Source of the DNA: Conidiobolus incongruus B7586
Taxonomy: Eukaryota > Entomophthoromycota > Entomophthoromycetes > Entomophthorales > Conidiobolaceae
NCBI GenBank assembly: GCA_000697335.1
Contig: JNEM01007938.1
Location: forward strand, 1 to 27,497
Length of the DNA: 27,497 bases
Direction: 5' to 3'
The notes under the pieces: generated by a model
Told to the model about the DNA's origin: nothing
What the model saw: only the letters and a program-made list of their open reading frames with translations
The model's database searches: none
Shown here: one piece after another, positions 11,415 to 23,520 of the stretch
Numbering within the stretch: position 1 is the stretch's first letter
Layout of the letters: each line of letters begins with the position of its first letter
Made by a program: the position numbers and the translations under genes

Positions 11415-12620
11415 ATGTCATCAAATAACAACAAATTTTTTATCATACTACTGGTCAGTGGTATTTGGCTTATTAGCTTGTTTGTAATGAAACCTAGTTC
11501 TAATAGAGCTTTATCGAATTCTCAACCTCTCGACTCCAATAAGGAGACTCAAAATAAAATTTCTAAAGCTTTAAGTAACGAGTTAATTGCTAATACTGAT
11601 CATTCCAGCCATACTAGCCACCAGGAGTATACAGTTGAAGAGGGTGGTATTTTGCATTTGAAAAAGCCTCAAGTCGGTAAGATGAAGGCTGCTTTTGTCG
11701 TCCTTGTACGTAACAAAGAATTGGAAAGTTGGTTGGGTAGTATGCGTGAACTCGAAGATCGTTTTAACAGAGCATACAACTACCCCTATGTTTTCCTTAA
11801 CGAACAAAACTTCACTGAAGAATTTAAGCAACGCGTCCAGTCTCATACCAAAGCTAAGGTTGAATTCGGCTTAATTCCCAAAGAACATTGGAGTTATCCC
11901 GACTTTATCGATCAAGAAAAGGCCAGAAAGGCCCGAGAGAAAGCCAAGGGTAAGTACGAATACGGAGACTCCGAATCTTACCGTAACATGTGTCGCTTTG
12001 AATCCGGGTTCTTCTTCAGACACCCACTTCTTGACAAGTATGAATGGTATTGGCGAGTTGAGCCTGATGTTCACTTTGTATGTGATATCACTTTCGACCC
12101 TTTCCAATATCTAGCTGAAAACAATAAGAAGTACGGATTCACAATTACCATGCATGAAAATCAGAACACCATCCCTACTTTGTGGCAAACTGTCAAGAAT
12201 TACATCAAAGAAAAGGATCTAGAGAAAAAAATTCCCAAAGACAACTCTATGTGGTTCATCTCTCCTGATGACACCAAGACCTACAATGGCTGTCATTTCT
12301 GGACCAACTTTGAAATTGCCTCTCTTTCTCTCTGGCGCGATCAATCCTACCTTGACTACTTCGAATACTTGGATCGCTCCGGTGGCTTCTTCTACGAGCG
12401 TTGGGGAGATGCTCCAGTCCACTCTATCTATGCCTCCATCTTCCTCAAAAAGAGTGAAGTTCACTTTTTCGATGATATCGGCTATACTCATGATGGTATA
12501 ACGCATTGTCCCAGTCGCAAAGCTCTCCGCCAAAAGAACTGCCACTGTGATCCCAATAAATCCATGGACAAGGAGGGATACAGTTGTAATCTTAGGTGGT
12601 TAGAGAACATCCAGAAATAA
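11415..12620 (+). CDS. GT15 alpha-1,2-mannosyltransferase paralogue C, intronless
   Basis: Kre2/Mnt1/Ktr family, 401 aa in one exon. A short N-terminal tail precedes a membrane anchor (about 8-25), then a Ser/Asn/His-rich luminal stem to about residue 88, then the catalytic domain beginning MKAAFVVLVRNKELESWL. Intact motifs are WRVEPDVHF (Glu 216), CHFWTNFEI (Glu 300), YERWGDAPVHSI and GYTH (His 359) with HCP. The 59-residue spacing between Glu 300 and His 359 equals that between Glu 329 and His 388 of yeast Kre2p. The enzyme should extend O- and N-linked mannose chains in the Golgi using GDP-mannose and Mn2+. At the codon where A and B carry an intron, the sequence runs on as CRFESGFFF. Codons end in C more often than in A and B, which may reflect higher expression. 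It stands alone between two long AT-rich gaps. Confidence 0.95.
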   Translation: MSSNNNKFFIILLVSGIWLISLFVMKPSSNRALSNSQPLDSNKETQNKISKALSNELIANTDHSSHTSHQEYTVEEGGILHLKKPQVGKMKAAFVVLVRNKELESWLGSMRELEDRFNRAYNYPYVFLNEQNFTEEFKQRVQSHTKAKVEFGLIPKEHWSYPDFIDQEKARKAREKAKGKYEYGDSESYRNMCRFESGFFFRHPLLDKYEWYWRVEPDVHFVCDITFDPFQYLAENNKKYGFTITMHENQNTIPTLWQTVKNYIKEKDLEKKIPKDNSMWFISPDDTKTYNGCHFWTNFEIASLSLWRDQSYLDYFEYLDRSGGFFYERWGDAPVHSIYASIFLKKSEVHFFDDIGYTHDGITHCPSRKALRQKNCHCDPNKSMDKEGYSCNLRWLENIQK

Positions 12621-15479
12621 CTATTTTTTACTAACAAATCATATCATTTTTAAATATATTCCAAAAAAATAATAATATTTAATTTGATTCATTAGTTATT
12701 GTTAAATAAATCTCCCCAATATATTATAATATTATAACAATTTTATTTCGTGGTTTAGTATTTATAACTTTTATCAATGAATTAAGTATTTAATATATGA
12801 TGTGTTTTAAATATTAATTCTATATTTATTTATATTGATATTTTAATTAATTCTCAATTTTAAAATATATCATTAGTATCTCACCTATTATCACCTTTTT
12901 AACCCTTCATTTAAATTTTTAAGCTCTAATTTATCAAATAAAATAGATATCAATATATATAATTTTATTTAATACTAATAAATAAACAAGATCTATCAAA
13001 CATTACAAAAGTTAAGGCTATCATATGAATATAATTTGAATAATATAGAATCTAAAAATATATATATAATTTTGTCAATTTTAAATGTTTTTTTTTATTT
13101 ATAGATAAATTTTTATTTAAAAATTTATTTTTAGTAAATTTAGAAAAATCTAAAATTCTCATAAAAAAAATTTTAATTTAGTAAAAAAAAATTTTTTTTC
13201 TCGATATGATAATAATGAGAAATTTTTATTTAATTTTTAATTACTTAATCAAATTCTAATCATTATTAAATTAAAATTATTTATCCTTTTATAATTAATT
13301 GAAATTTTAAATTGATTAGATAGTATAATTTGTTAAATTTAAAATCTATATTGGGAAAGTTATTTTGAGGGTTTTATACAATTATCAGATACAAACTGTT
13401 TATAATTTTTCCTCAAGATAAGAACTTATCTATTTACTAAATATTAAATAGTGGATGTGATTTGAATTATCCACAGATATGATATCATTAGAGCCAACTT
13501 TATATATTTTTCATTTGATAAAAATGCACATGTTATCATTTATGGCCAATTATAGTCGATTTGATTGATTATTCAAGTTCAATAAGTAAAAAATGTTAAA
13601 TCAATTTGTATTCAGTTGTTTAGAGAAAATTTGAATATATTTGTTCCAATAATTTATAAAATATGTTAATTAGTGTATAATAGTTAAATAATCAAGGCTA
13701 ATGAAAAATAGGATAATCAATGAATATTTTATACTTTAAGTACATGATTATAGAAATATTTAAATATACATTAATGTATATTGGATTATATTAAGATTGA
13801 AATGAAAAACGAGAAATATTAATTAAAAAAAATTGTATTTATATTTTATTCAATATAATAAAACATTATCTTTATACAAATCATTAAAATATAATAATTA
13901 ATGTTTATAAATAAATTATCAATATAATGAATTTGAAGTGAAATATAAGTTTATCCATATTGATCATATATTTTATTGTATGCTAAGACTGACATAAATA
14001 TTCCAAAATATATGTTATTGTTATAAAAAAACTTTTTAACAAATAATCAAAATTCTTTCATTTGAATTTAAGAGTATAAATAATTTAGATCATTATTATT
14101 TTTAATATCGCTTATAAAGCATTATTTATATTATATAATAATTTATTTTGCATTTTATATGAGAATTCATATGTTCTCTTTATTAATAAATTATAAATTC
14201 CCAAAATAATATAATATAAATTTTATTTTCAAATTCATTAATTAATATTTATTTAGTATTGCTATTTTTATTTAACAAATATATTGAAAAGTGATATTAT
14301 TGGTTAATTATAATATTTCAAGGCTCATCGATATGTTTAATTAATATAAACTGATTATATAAATTAATTTTAATTCTTAATTCTTAATTCAATCATATTT
14401 AATTATAAATAAAATATTTGGAATTTAAATCAGCAATCTTATATTAAATAATGTAAATAATAAATAATATTAATATTAATATTTTAAACATTAATAGTTA
14501 ATTATCTAATAAATCTTTTAATTTAAATCTATAAACTTGAAAAAAATACTAAAAAATGTATTTTGAAATTAAATTATTATAATTATATGGAATAGTTAAA
14601 AAACTAATATATATTAAAATGAGAGATAAAACTTGAAAATTGAATTATATATTTATTAATTTCTGAAAATAAATAAAAAAAATTTAACTATTTTATTTAA
14701 TATATAATTTTATTTATACTCAATAAAAGTCTTTTACTAAATATTAAATAAAATTTAATAATTATTTATTTTTGAGATTAGAAAAAAATTTAAATTTATT
14801 ATTTTTATAATATAATTCAGAGTAAAATAAACATAATTTATATTATAATTAATTCTTTAAAGACTTTATATTAATTTATGATAAACTTTTAGGAAAGATA
14901 ATATAAAATCATATTTAATTTAAAATAATAATTGATTTTAATATTATTATTAATAAAATAGATTGAAATATTTAAGACTACTTATAATTCCATATAAAAA
15001 TAAAATATATCATTTGAAAATTAGTCAATATTCCTATATTTATTTTATTTAATATAAACTAGATTGAAAAATTATTTGGATTATTTTTGAATAATAAATA
15101 TATTGGTTTAAAATAAAAGCTAAATATTATGGTTAATTTTATATGATAGTTTATTAATTAATAATTATATATTATTATATGACATTCTATGAATATTATA
15201 CCTTATCAATGATAAAAAAAATATTAAAATTAAATTAAAATTAATTAAGAGTTGATTATTAATCAAAAAATTTATTAGCTTTAATTGAATATATTTATTA
15301 ATAAATATTAATAATATTTAAAACCAAATATTATTGTTATTTTTATTACTTATTATTTAGCTTAAGGAATATTATATCATTTTGATCTATTCATCATTTT
15401 AAAAAAATATTAATTAATATAAATTTATCCAAATTAATTAAAAAAATAATTATTATATTTCGGAATAAACCTCCTATCC

Positions 15480-18400
15480 TAGTTTGATAATTATTCCAAT
15501 ATTATTTTTATTTTAAGCTAGCTTTGCTAGTCAATAATTAAAGGATGCTCTTTGCTTTCTTTGTCTTCTTTGTTATATTATAACCAAATCCCATATCATT
15601 TATTGAACCAACTATTTAAACCCAAAAGTGATAAAGATAGAAACAAGTTATTTTTCTTTTTTCTGAACATTCTGTTATAATGTCTTAAGAGTAAGTTTTA
15701 AGACATACAGGATTAATAAATCATTTACTAAATCATATTACGAGTACTTTTCTAACAATGATCTTTAATTATATAACTTATTATAAATACAACACAATTA
15801 ATCTTAGCTAAAAATTATTTAATGATATCAAGTTATTTAATATTTTGTTTTTGATAAGTCCAATTCAAATAACGTCACATAAATAAATATCAATCTATGA
15901 TCAATTAGTTTGTTTGAATATGTAGTTATTCGCAGTACAAACTAATATGATTTTTATAAACTATAAAATTATAATATAATTAAAATAATTTATTATCAAA
16001 CTCTTTATTGGGTTTTACTAAAAAAAGAAATAGTTTATAGGTTTTGAATTAATATTGAAATATATTAATTGATAAATAATATTTGTAAAATCAAATGTGA
16101 CGAAATCAATTGACTCTATTGGAAATATATTAATTACAATTATAAAATTCTCTTGCTGCTTATTAAGAATATAAACTATCTTGAATATTCGGATTAAAAT
16201 TCATTAAAGCTCACCCAATACTTATACATATATGCCTTTCAAATGTTTATTAGCAAACAAACAATGGACAATAAAGCATTGATTTTTAAATTTCAATTAT
16301 TAAAACAATATCAAATGTGATTTGATAAATTGAATTAAAGTATATTGAAGAGTATTATTATAATTACAAATACAAGTTTTCCAAGAAATTATTCTAAACA
16401 AATTTTTAAAACTTTTTTGATATATATTGAATAGAACTAAATTGAAATTTTTTCTTAATATAAAAACATTATTGGTATATTAACAATATATATTAAAAGA
16501 TTTGTGATAATTTTTATTCATATAGATTTTTGATATTTGTAAAGGATTATAAAAATTAAAATTATACGAATATAATGAGATTAAAATTATATATTATACA
16601 AGTCCAAATATGATAAATATATTTGGTTTCTTTAATTCATATTATTATATTTTAAATGGTAATATCATTATGATGTTTAATATAAAAATATTTTATAATA
16701 TTCAATTTTTTTTCAATTGTACTTAATTATTGGTAAAATTTATATATCAAAAATGAAGAAACTGATATCTATTTGAATATTAAATCCATTCGAGTATTCA
16801 ATATGTTATTTGACTCTGTTTGTAAAAAAAATATTTGAAAAATTAATATGATAAATTGTAACAACCAATTTATAATCTATTGTAATTAAGGAAAAATATA
16901 TACCATAGAATATATATAAGTTGAAAACAAATGATATAGATTAAAAAAATTGAATTTTTATATTAAAATGGATAAGTGATTCTTTCCTTAATATTTACAT
17001 TCATATTAGAGTTTTTAAAATTTGGAAAAAAATCATGATTAAATATTAATAGTAATTAGAATTAAAATCATTTATTGAACTCAATTTTTATTTAACTACT
17101 CAAAATGAAATATTAGGTATTATAAATATATAAAATATAATTTCAAAAAAGGTTGATTTAAATAATCTATCAATTATACACTATATAATTAATATATATT
17201 TATGAATTCCAAAAAAATTAAAGTTCGATACTCTAAAGCAGTTTGATGAAATAAAAATTAAATCTAGTTCAAACTCTTCCTTGATATAGAAACAATATAT
17301 ATTCGAGATTGTTATGCAAATTCAGCAATTTTAAAATCTACATATGTTTATTAAATTAATCAAATCATTGATGCTTCTAAGGATTCGATATAAGCATGAA
17401 CTTCGTATATTTAATTCAAAATATGGTGCTAATATTTTATGATTGCGAAGCTATAAATATAGATAATGTAATTGAAGTCGTATATAATTGCAATGCCTGA
17501 GGTATAAGCTAGAAAGTAAATTTAATAATTCGCTATTCATATAAATCTATGGTAAAAATTGTAAATATACTATTTAAATCTGAATAATTATGTCAATAAC
17601 ATAAAAAATATAAATTGTTATTTAAATTATATATTAAAACATTTTTACTTAAAATTCTTAAATTTTAATAATATATTATTTATCAAAAATATATATTTAT
17701 CATTTTAAATATTAAATAATATTTAAAATTTTAAAGTTAGATAAAATATGATTTGATCTATAAATTATTTTCAATTGAGTATTGAAAATATATTTTAAAA
17801 TTTATTATATTAGATATAAAACAATTGTTTTATTAATTCTAGTATTTGGTTTATATATAGTCAATAAATTTGATATGATTTAATATTAAATTTAAAATAA
17901 ATTATATTTCATTTATCTATTATTTACAAGTAATAGTTGAATTAATTATCTATATTAATAAAAATATAATATATTGATTTTATTCAACTAGTTATTTATA
18001 TCAAAAAATATCCAAATTTGAATTTTATTAATAAATTTTTAATCAAATATTGTCAATTAATAAATTGGGGAAAGCTATATTAAATCATTAATAATTAAAT
18101 TTTCAATCGAAAAATATCCATAATAACAATAAAATTATCTGATAATTTTATATAATTTTTTCATCATAACCAAATTCTATTGCTTATTCATAATTCCCAA
18201 ATTTATAAATAGTTTAATAATATTAAAATAATGATTAATATATTTTTAATATGATATATATTAAAATATTATCAAATTTGATATTATCAAAATCTAGTGA
18301 GTATTTTGAATTAAATATCATTTAAGACATTGAAATAATACAAGAAATACTAAAATTATTATAATTCAAAGTTAATAAATACAAAATGGCTATATAAATA

Positions 18401-18690
18401 TATATAATACACTTTGTAAATATTATTCAACCCAATTAAATTCAATAGTAATTAAATATTTTAAATCAATTTTATAATTCATATAATTATTATCTAAAGA
18501 AGAATTTTGCTATTATAAAATTTCAATTCCTATTAAAGAATAATCCCAAAAACTGAAGTATTTTTGATTAATAAAAGTGCTCTTTACTTTGATCCTTAGT
18601 TATAAAAATACAATATATAATTTCACTTTTTGAAATAAGATTTAATATTAACTGAAATTCTACAGGCTATCTCAGAAATTAAAAGAAAAA
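15480..18690 (+). mobile_element. Possible Ty1/copia-like LTR element fossil
   Basis: Two segments about 3.03 kb apart look related: 15535-15625 and 18568-18655. Both carry a core like GCTCTTT(G/A)CTTT followed by TTATA and TTGAA...TTTAA, and could be remains of the two terminal repeats. Between them, at about 17225-17520 on the plus strand, the reading resembles the end of a copia RNase H domain (a DAS motif, a later TSYI, then SYIIAMPEV, like the family's TSGY and AEYIAMSE). The element is heavily broken, lacks most of its parts and is probably old. The outer limits are approximate. The AT bias makes chance similarity a real risk. Confidence 0.27.
15680..15706. repeat. Perfect 9-bp inverted repeat (hairpin)
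   Basis: ATGTCTTAA (15680-15688) and TTAAGACAT (15698-15706) are exact reverse complements around a 9-nt spacer. It lies just past the left repeat-like segment of the possible copia fossil. No function is evident. Confidence 0.8.
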
Positions 18691-18898
18691 TTATTGATTA
18701 GTTGATAAAATGTATTTTGATATTGAAAGGCTAAAAAAATAAATTATATTTTAATAAAAACTTTATATACTAATAATATTTTAATACTTCTGAAATAATA
18801 GTAATATAAAAACATTCAAATATTTTAAAAATAGATTACCTATTTATTTCCGATTTTAATATTAAAAAATTAAATATTTCAATTATAATTTATTGATT

Positions 18899-19210
18899 TA
18901 AAAAGTTTGCTTATTTCAAATTTTGATTTTAATAAAATCTATAAAAGTGTATTAAAAGAAATATTACTAGGATCAATATTACTTTCCTTTTTATTCAATA
19001 TAGTTTTATATTGATAACCATTACTAAACCTTTTGATACTTTTTTATTATTCATTTTTGAAATCCAAAATTGAAAAACGAAAAATCCTTTTCCTTCAATT
19101 AAAATCTTTAATTATCCAAATATTTCTAATCACAAGGATTCATATCTAGCGAGTACAAAGGATGTGATAAAAAAGACCATCTCTTTTAAACAAGCTAAAT
19201 TTTGATAATA
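18899..19210 (+). mobile_element. LINE-type reverse transcriptase remnant
   Basis: One plus-strand reading at about 18960-19020 gives LLGSILLSFLFNIVLY followed shortly by PLLNLL. This resembles the reverse transcriptase core GxxQGSxLSPLLFNxVLxPLL of non-LTR retrotransposons, with one extra residue after SIL. In another frame, at about 19139-19185, comes DSYLASTKDVIKKTISF. This is like the segment that follows the YADD catalytic box in LINEs, although YADD itself is lost. Stops and at least one frame change show that it is dead. No 5' ORF, endonuclease, tail or target duplication was recognised. Confidence is limited because only two short motifs carry the call. Confidence 0.42.
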
Positions 19211-20306
19211 TTTGCTTAACATTTAGATATCTTAAGATCTAATAAAAGTTTCTATTTTAAATCTTGTTTATATCAATGAATAATAGTTATTTAAAATAAC
19301 TTAGAATTATATTATTAAAATTTAATTTATTAGCTAATAAACTCCGATAATATAAAAATCCATACTTAAAAATATCATTTATTTTTTCTATTAATCCTTT
19401 TTACGGTATTTATACTGATAATCAAAATTTTTTTATTTGATAATTTTTTCTTTCTTGATAATAAATTTTATATTCAGATTATTATATGATTAGTTTTGTA
19501 ATTTCTTATATAGAATTATGTGTTTATTAATATTCAGTCAATTATGCATTTTTATTTTGAAAATTATATTAAGATCTAATTAAAATATATATTTAACTTG
19601 AAATAATCTTTAATTGATTTTATTAATATAATTCTTATCTTATTTTAAATATTAATATTTATTTTTGATATTTGATAATCATTATTATTTCCTATATATT
19701 TATATTGTTCTTATTGATATTTTATCAATTTTGTTAATATTCACTTTTAATTAATATATTTTTATTTGTTAGATAAAATGATTTGATATAATTATATTTA
19801 AATCTAATATTCATTATATTGAATTTTTTTATATTTAATTTTCAATAATAAATAATTCATATATCATAATAGTCATTTATACATAATCAAAATAAATTAT
19901 AATAAAACATATTATTTTGGATATATATTATATATTTTCATCTTATTTTGAATTTAAAATAAATTATTTAATTATAGTTTTTTTTAGAATTATTATTCTA
20001 TTTATTATTAGATTGATATTTTTAATATAAATCATTTTTTTCTCGTTATAAAATAGCAAATATTTTAATTATTTTTAATTATGTCTCTTTATTTAGCTAT
20101 TTTTTTCTTTAAGAGTAAATTTAAAATAATTTATATAAAATATCTTTATATTGTATCTTTTAATTATAGGTTAATTCAATATTTCCTATTATTTGCCATT
20201 GATTGCTATTAAGAAATAGCTTATTAATGGTTTTTATTAAAAATATACATAATTTAAATGTATTAAAAAATTTTATAATTTAAAATTAAATATTATTTAT
20301 TAATAT

Positions 20307-20324
20307 TATATATATATATATATA
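20307..20324. repeat. (TA)n microsatellite
   Basis: About nine uninterrupted TA units lie within the gene-free region. Confidence 0.9.
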
Positions 20325-20759
20325 ACTATAACATAATATATCCAAAATAATTTATAATTTTCGAATATAATTTTCCAATAAGTATATTAAAAAACCATTA
20401 ATTATTCAAATTAATTTAAAATCCTTTAAATATTTGTTATAAATAATATACATATTTTTATTTTTATTAATAAATTTGAAATTTAAAAAAATCTTTTTAG
20501 TAATAATAATGCATTATAGGCGAATTTTAGATATTTATAAAATTATATAATATTTATTATTTAAGTATTGTTTGAAAAAATACAAAATATGAGTTATAAA
20601 GATATTTCATTCAATATAACTATATATATCAATTGATAGAGACAATTCACTTTATATATCTATAACTCTATAGCTTTAAATATACTAGATTCATACTTAA
20701 TATAAGGACATATCAAAAAATTTGAAATAACAATAATGGTTCAAGAATATAAAACCTCA

Positions 20760-20995
20760 TTATTTTCTTATTTTGGTTCATACTCTTTGCTGACTTTAGA
20801 TTATAATATGTAAAAACAATTATGGATAGATATAAAAAAAAGTAAATATCGAACTGATAAAGGATTATATTAGGAATGGAATTATTTTATATACTCCAAT
20901 TAATTCTATTAATAAAAAACTTGGTTAACATACAGATACCTGATTTATCGTCCCGGCTTGTAACTAAGAACTGAATCAATAGCTGGAAACTTTAT
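20760..20995 (+). mobile_element. Ty3/gypsy-like RNase H fossil (fragment)
   Basis: On the plus strand, YRTDKGLY (from 20847) is followed in the same frame, 33 codons later, by YRPG (20946-20957) with WLTYRYLI just before it. This is the order seen at the end of gypsy RNase H domains: TDHk.L, then RW...L..Y.F.I.YRPG. The YRPG signature is quite specific to that family. The fragment is broken, no terminal repeats were seen, and it is probably old. Confidence 0.45.
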
Positions 20996-22639
20996 TATAA
21001 TTTATATAGAAAATAATGGAAACTAATTAAGTAATTAAAAGTAAAATATTTAAAATCATTATAATATTATTTAAAAAAAGAAATTTAATTTTTAAATATT
21101 CTTTCTCCTAAATATAATCATATACTAAGTTTATAATGTTTTAATCCATAGATATGATTATAAATATATTTTATCAATTTTTTATAAAATATATTAATTA
21201 AAAGATAACCTCCAAAGAAATTAAATTAAAAAATAATTATATATATATATATAATTTAATAAGTATCTAAATACTATTTATGCTATTATTATTAATTGAA
21301 TTTTAAAATTTGAAAATAATAATTACCAATATAATATAATTTTGAAAATTACATCTATATTTTTGATTAAAATTTATTCAAAGTTTTATTAAACAAATAT
21401 TTATCATTATTTCATATTAAAAATATAAGAATTAAATTTTATCTCAATTTAAAATATATTAAATGATATTTTATTTAAAATACCTTTTGAATATTTAGAA
21501 ATTATCTTTAAAAATATTTTAATCAACTTTATCTTTAGCTAAAATAAATCCAATTAATTAATTGCTATTTAGAAAATCAATTTCTTTAATTAAACCTTAA
21601 TTTAAAAAAAATTATTTAAATAATATTGAGTAGATTAATGCAAATTTTAAAAATATTATAAGTACATTTTATAAGTTATTATATAATCATTTCAAAATAT
21701 ATTAATAAATTCAAATTATAAAATATCAATGATAAATCCCATTATAAATATAATAATATTGAGATTTGAAAAGTTTTTATTATGATTAATTCAATTAAAT
21801 AATTAAAAAAATATTTAAAAATATAATATTTTATGTTAAAAAGAGATTATGTATAAATTTATTTTATTGAAAAATTGATTTAAAATGTAATTAAAATATT
21901 TCCAAAAAATTTTAATAAAAAAATTTAAACCAAATTTGATAATAGCCAATTTGAAAAGGAAATTCCCGAGAGGTTTATATGGAATCAACCACTTGATATC
22001 ATCCGGTTACTCAAAATAAATATATTAATCAGATTCATTAATTATATATCGTTAATATAATGCTAAACATAATTCTACTAGATATTATTTGAACTTAATA
22101 ATTGGAATCGTTAGTATTGAATTTAAGTGAAATAATAGGGTGATAAATAATAAATTTCTTTAAAAAATATATCAATTTTGTAATGAGGATGGCTTATTTA
22201 ATATAATGATTTATATTAAATAATTTAAATTTGTTAAAATTATTAGTTTGGACTTGGGAACATATTTTATATTTAATTTAAATGATATATTATTCATTAT
22301 TTTAATTTTTTCAAAAATAGTTTTTAATCCTATTTATATTAATTTTTTTAATTTAAATTATTTATATAATATCCAATGATTCAAAAAATAATCTCCTCTA
22401 ATAAAAAGTAGTTTTATTTTATAAATTATAATCATTAAGCTTTAGTTTTAGTATTATTGTAAATGACCATAAAAGATCTAATATTCATTATATTTAATAT
22501 ATATAATATAACTTTTTAGGTGAATTTTAATATTAAATAAAAATTATTTATTAAAATATAATAATATATAATAATATATAAAAAATTCTATATTAGCTAT
22601 TTTTAAAAACCTTGAAGTAATAGTTAGTAATAAAAAGCT

Positions 22640-23520
22640 TTTAAAGTATAATATCGCAAACTGGTTTAATCTACTTAAAACTAGATATTATATATAAAAC
22701 TTAATTTATTCAATCTATTTTAAATTTATTACTTATTAAAGAAATATAAATAAAACTAAATAAAATTTTTAATATCACCTATATACCTTAGCACAAGAAC
22801 TAGTATAATCTTTATATTTTAATATTAACTTTATTATTATATTTAAAGATAGTTTAAAATTAATTAAAAAATCAAAAATATAGGTATTTTATATTTAAAT
22901 TAAAAATCAAATAAATAAAAAAATAGCTAATATAAATTTATAATATTATAATATTTATCTTAAAATATTTAAAAAAATTATTATAATAAAAAAAATCATA
23001 TATTCTAATATATAAACTAATACCAAAAAATAGGGTGCTTATATTGAAAAATTAAAACCACCATTATAAATTCCAAAACAAAAATTAATTCAAAAAATAA
23101 ATATAATTATTAGATATAAATATTGATAATATAATATACCCTCAATTGCTACTAGCAAAAATAAATAATGATGGTAGAAAATAATATAGATTTTTATAAT
23201 TATTTATATCATTTATTATCAGGAAAATTCTATCAAAAATCATTTATTTTATATATTAATAGCCATATATATCTAAAATTATCAAAAAATTGTTTGTTAA
23301 AAAACTAGTCTTTATTACCATATTAATTATATTCACCAGATATGAATCCTTGTGATTATGATAGTTTTGGTAAATTAAAGGATTTGATTCAAGGTAAAAG
23401 ATTTGAAGATTTTAACTTTGAATTTTAAATCTATAAATATAATTTTCAAAATAAATTATAAAAACCTATATAAAAAAATTAAATAATTAACATTAGTATA
23501 GTGTTCTGTTATTTAAAAAA
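22640..23520 (+). mobile_element. mariner (Tc1/mariner superfamily) transposase remnant
   Basis: Eroded pieces follow each other in mariner order on the plus strand. About 22645-22775 has ANWFNLL and NLIYSIYFKFITY, like WVPHEL and NRISICDSLL. About 22995-23160 has KLKPPL, then a stop, then IPKQKLIQKINIII, like the KP..IPK..LH.KKIM block after the first catalytic Asp. About 23245-23310 has ILYINSH, like LQDNARPH but with the second catalytic Asp replaced by Ile. About 23333-23428 has YSPDMNPCDYDSFGKLKD then IQGKRFEDF, the strongly conserved C-terminal block with the third Asp. Several stops, at least one frame change and about 200 nt of extra sequence near 22780-22990 show that it is dead. The right end may be near 23588-23616 (GTGAACTTTTTGAGCCAC), which resembles mariner termini. 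The left end was not found. Confidence 0.75.

Noticed and set aside
13360-13620. GC-richer island considered as an element remnant
   Set aside because: None of the six frames gave two motifs of one family in order.
17360-17420. GGATTCGAT-like string considered as a tRNA T-arm
   Set aside because: No matching acceptor, D or anticodon stems could be paired around it.
20307-20324. TA-rich tracts considered as a replication origin or centromere core
   Set aside because: AT-rich tracts occur everywhere in the window, so nothing distinguishes these.
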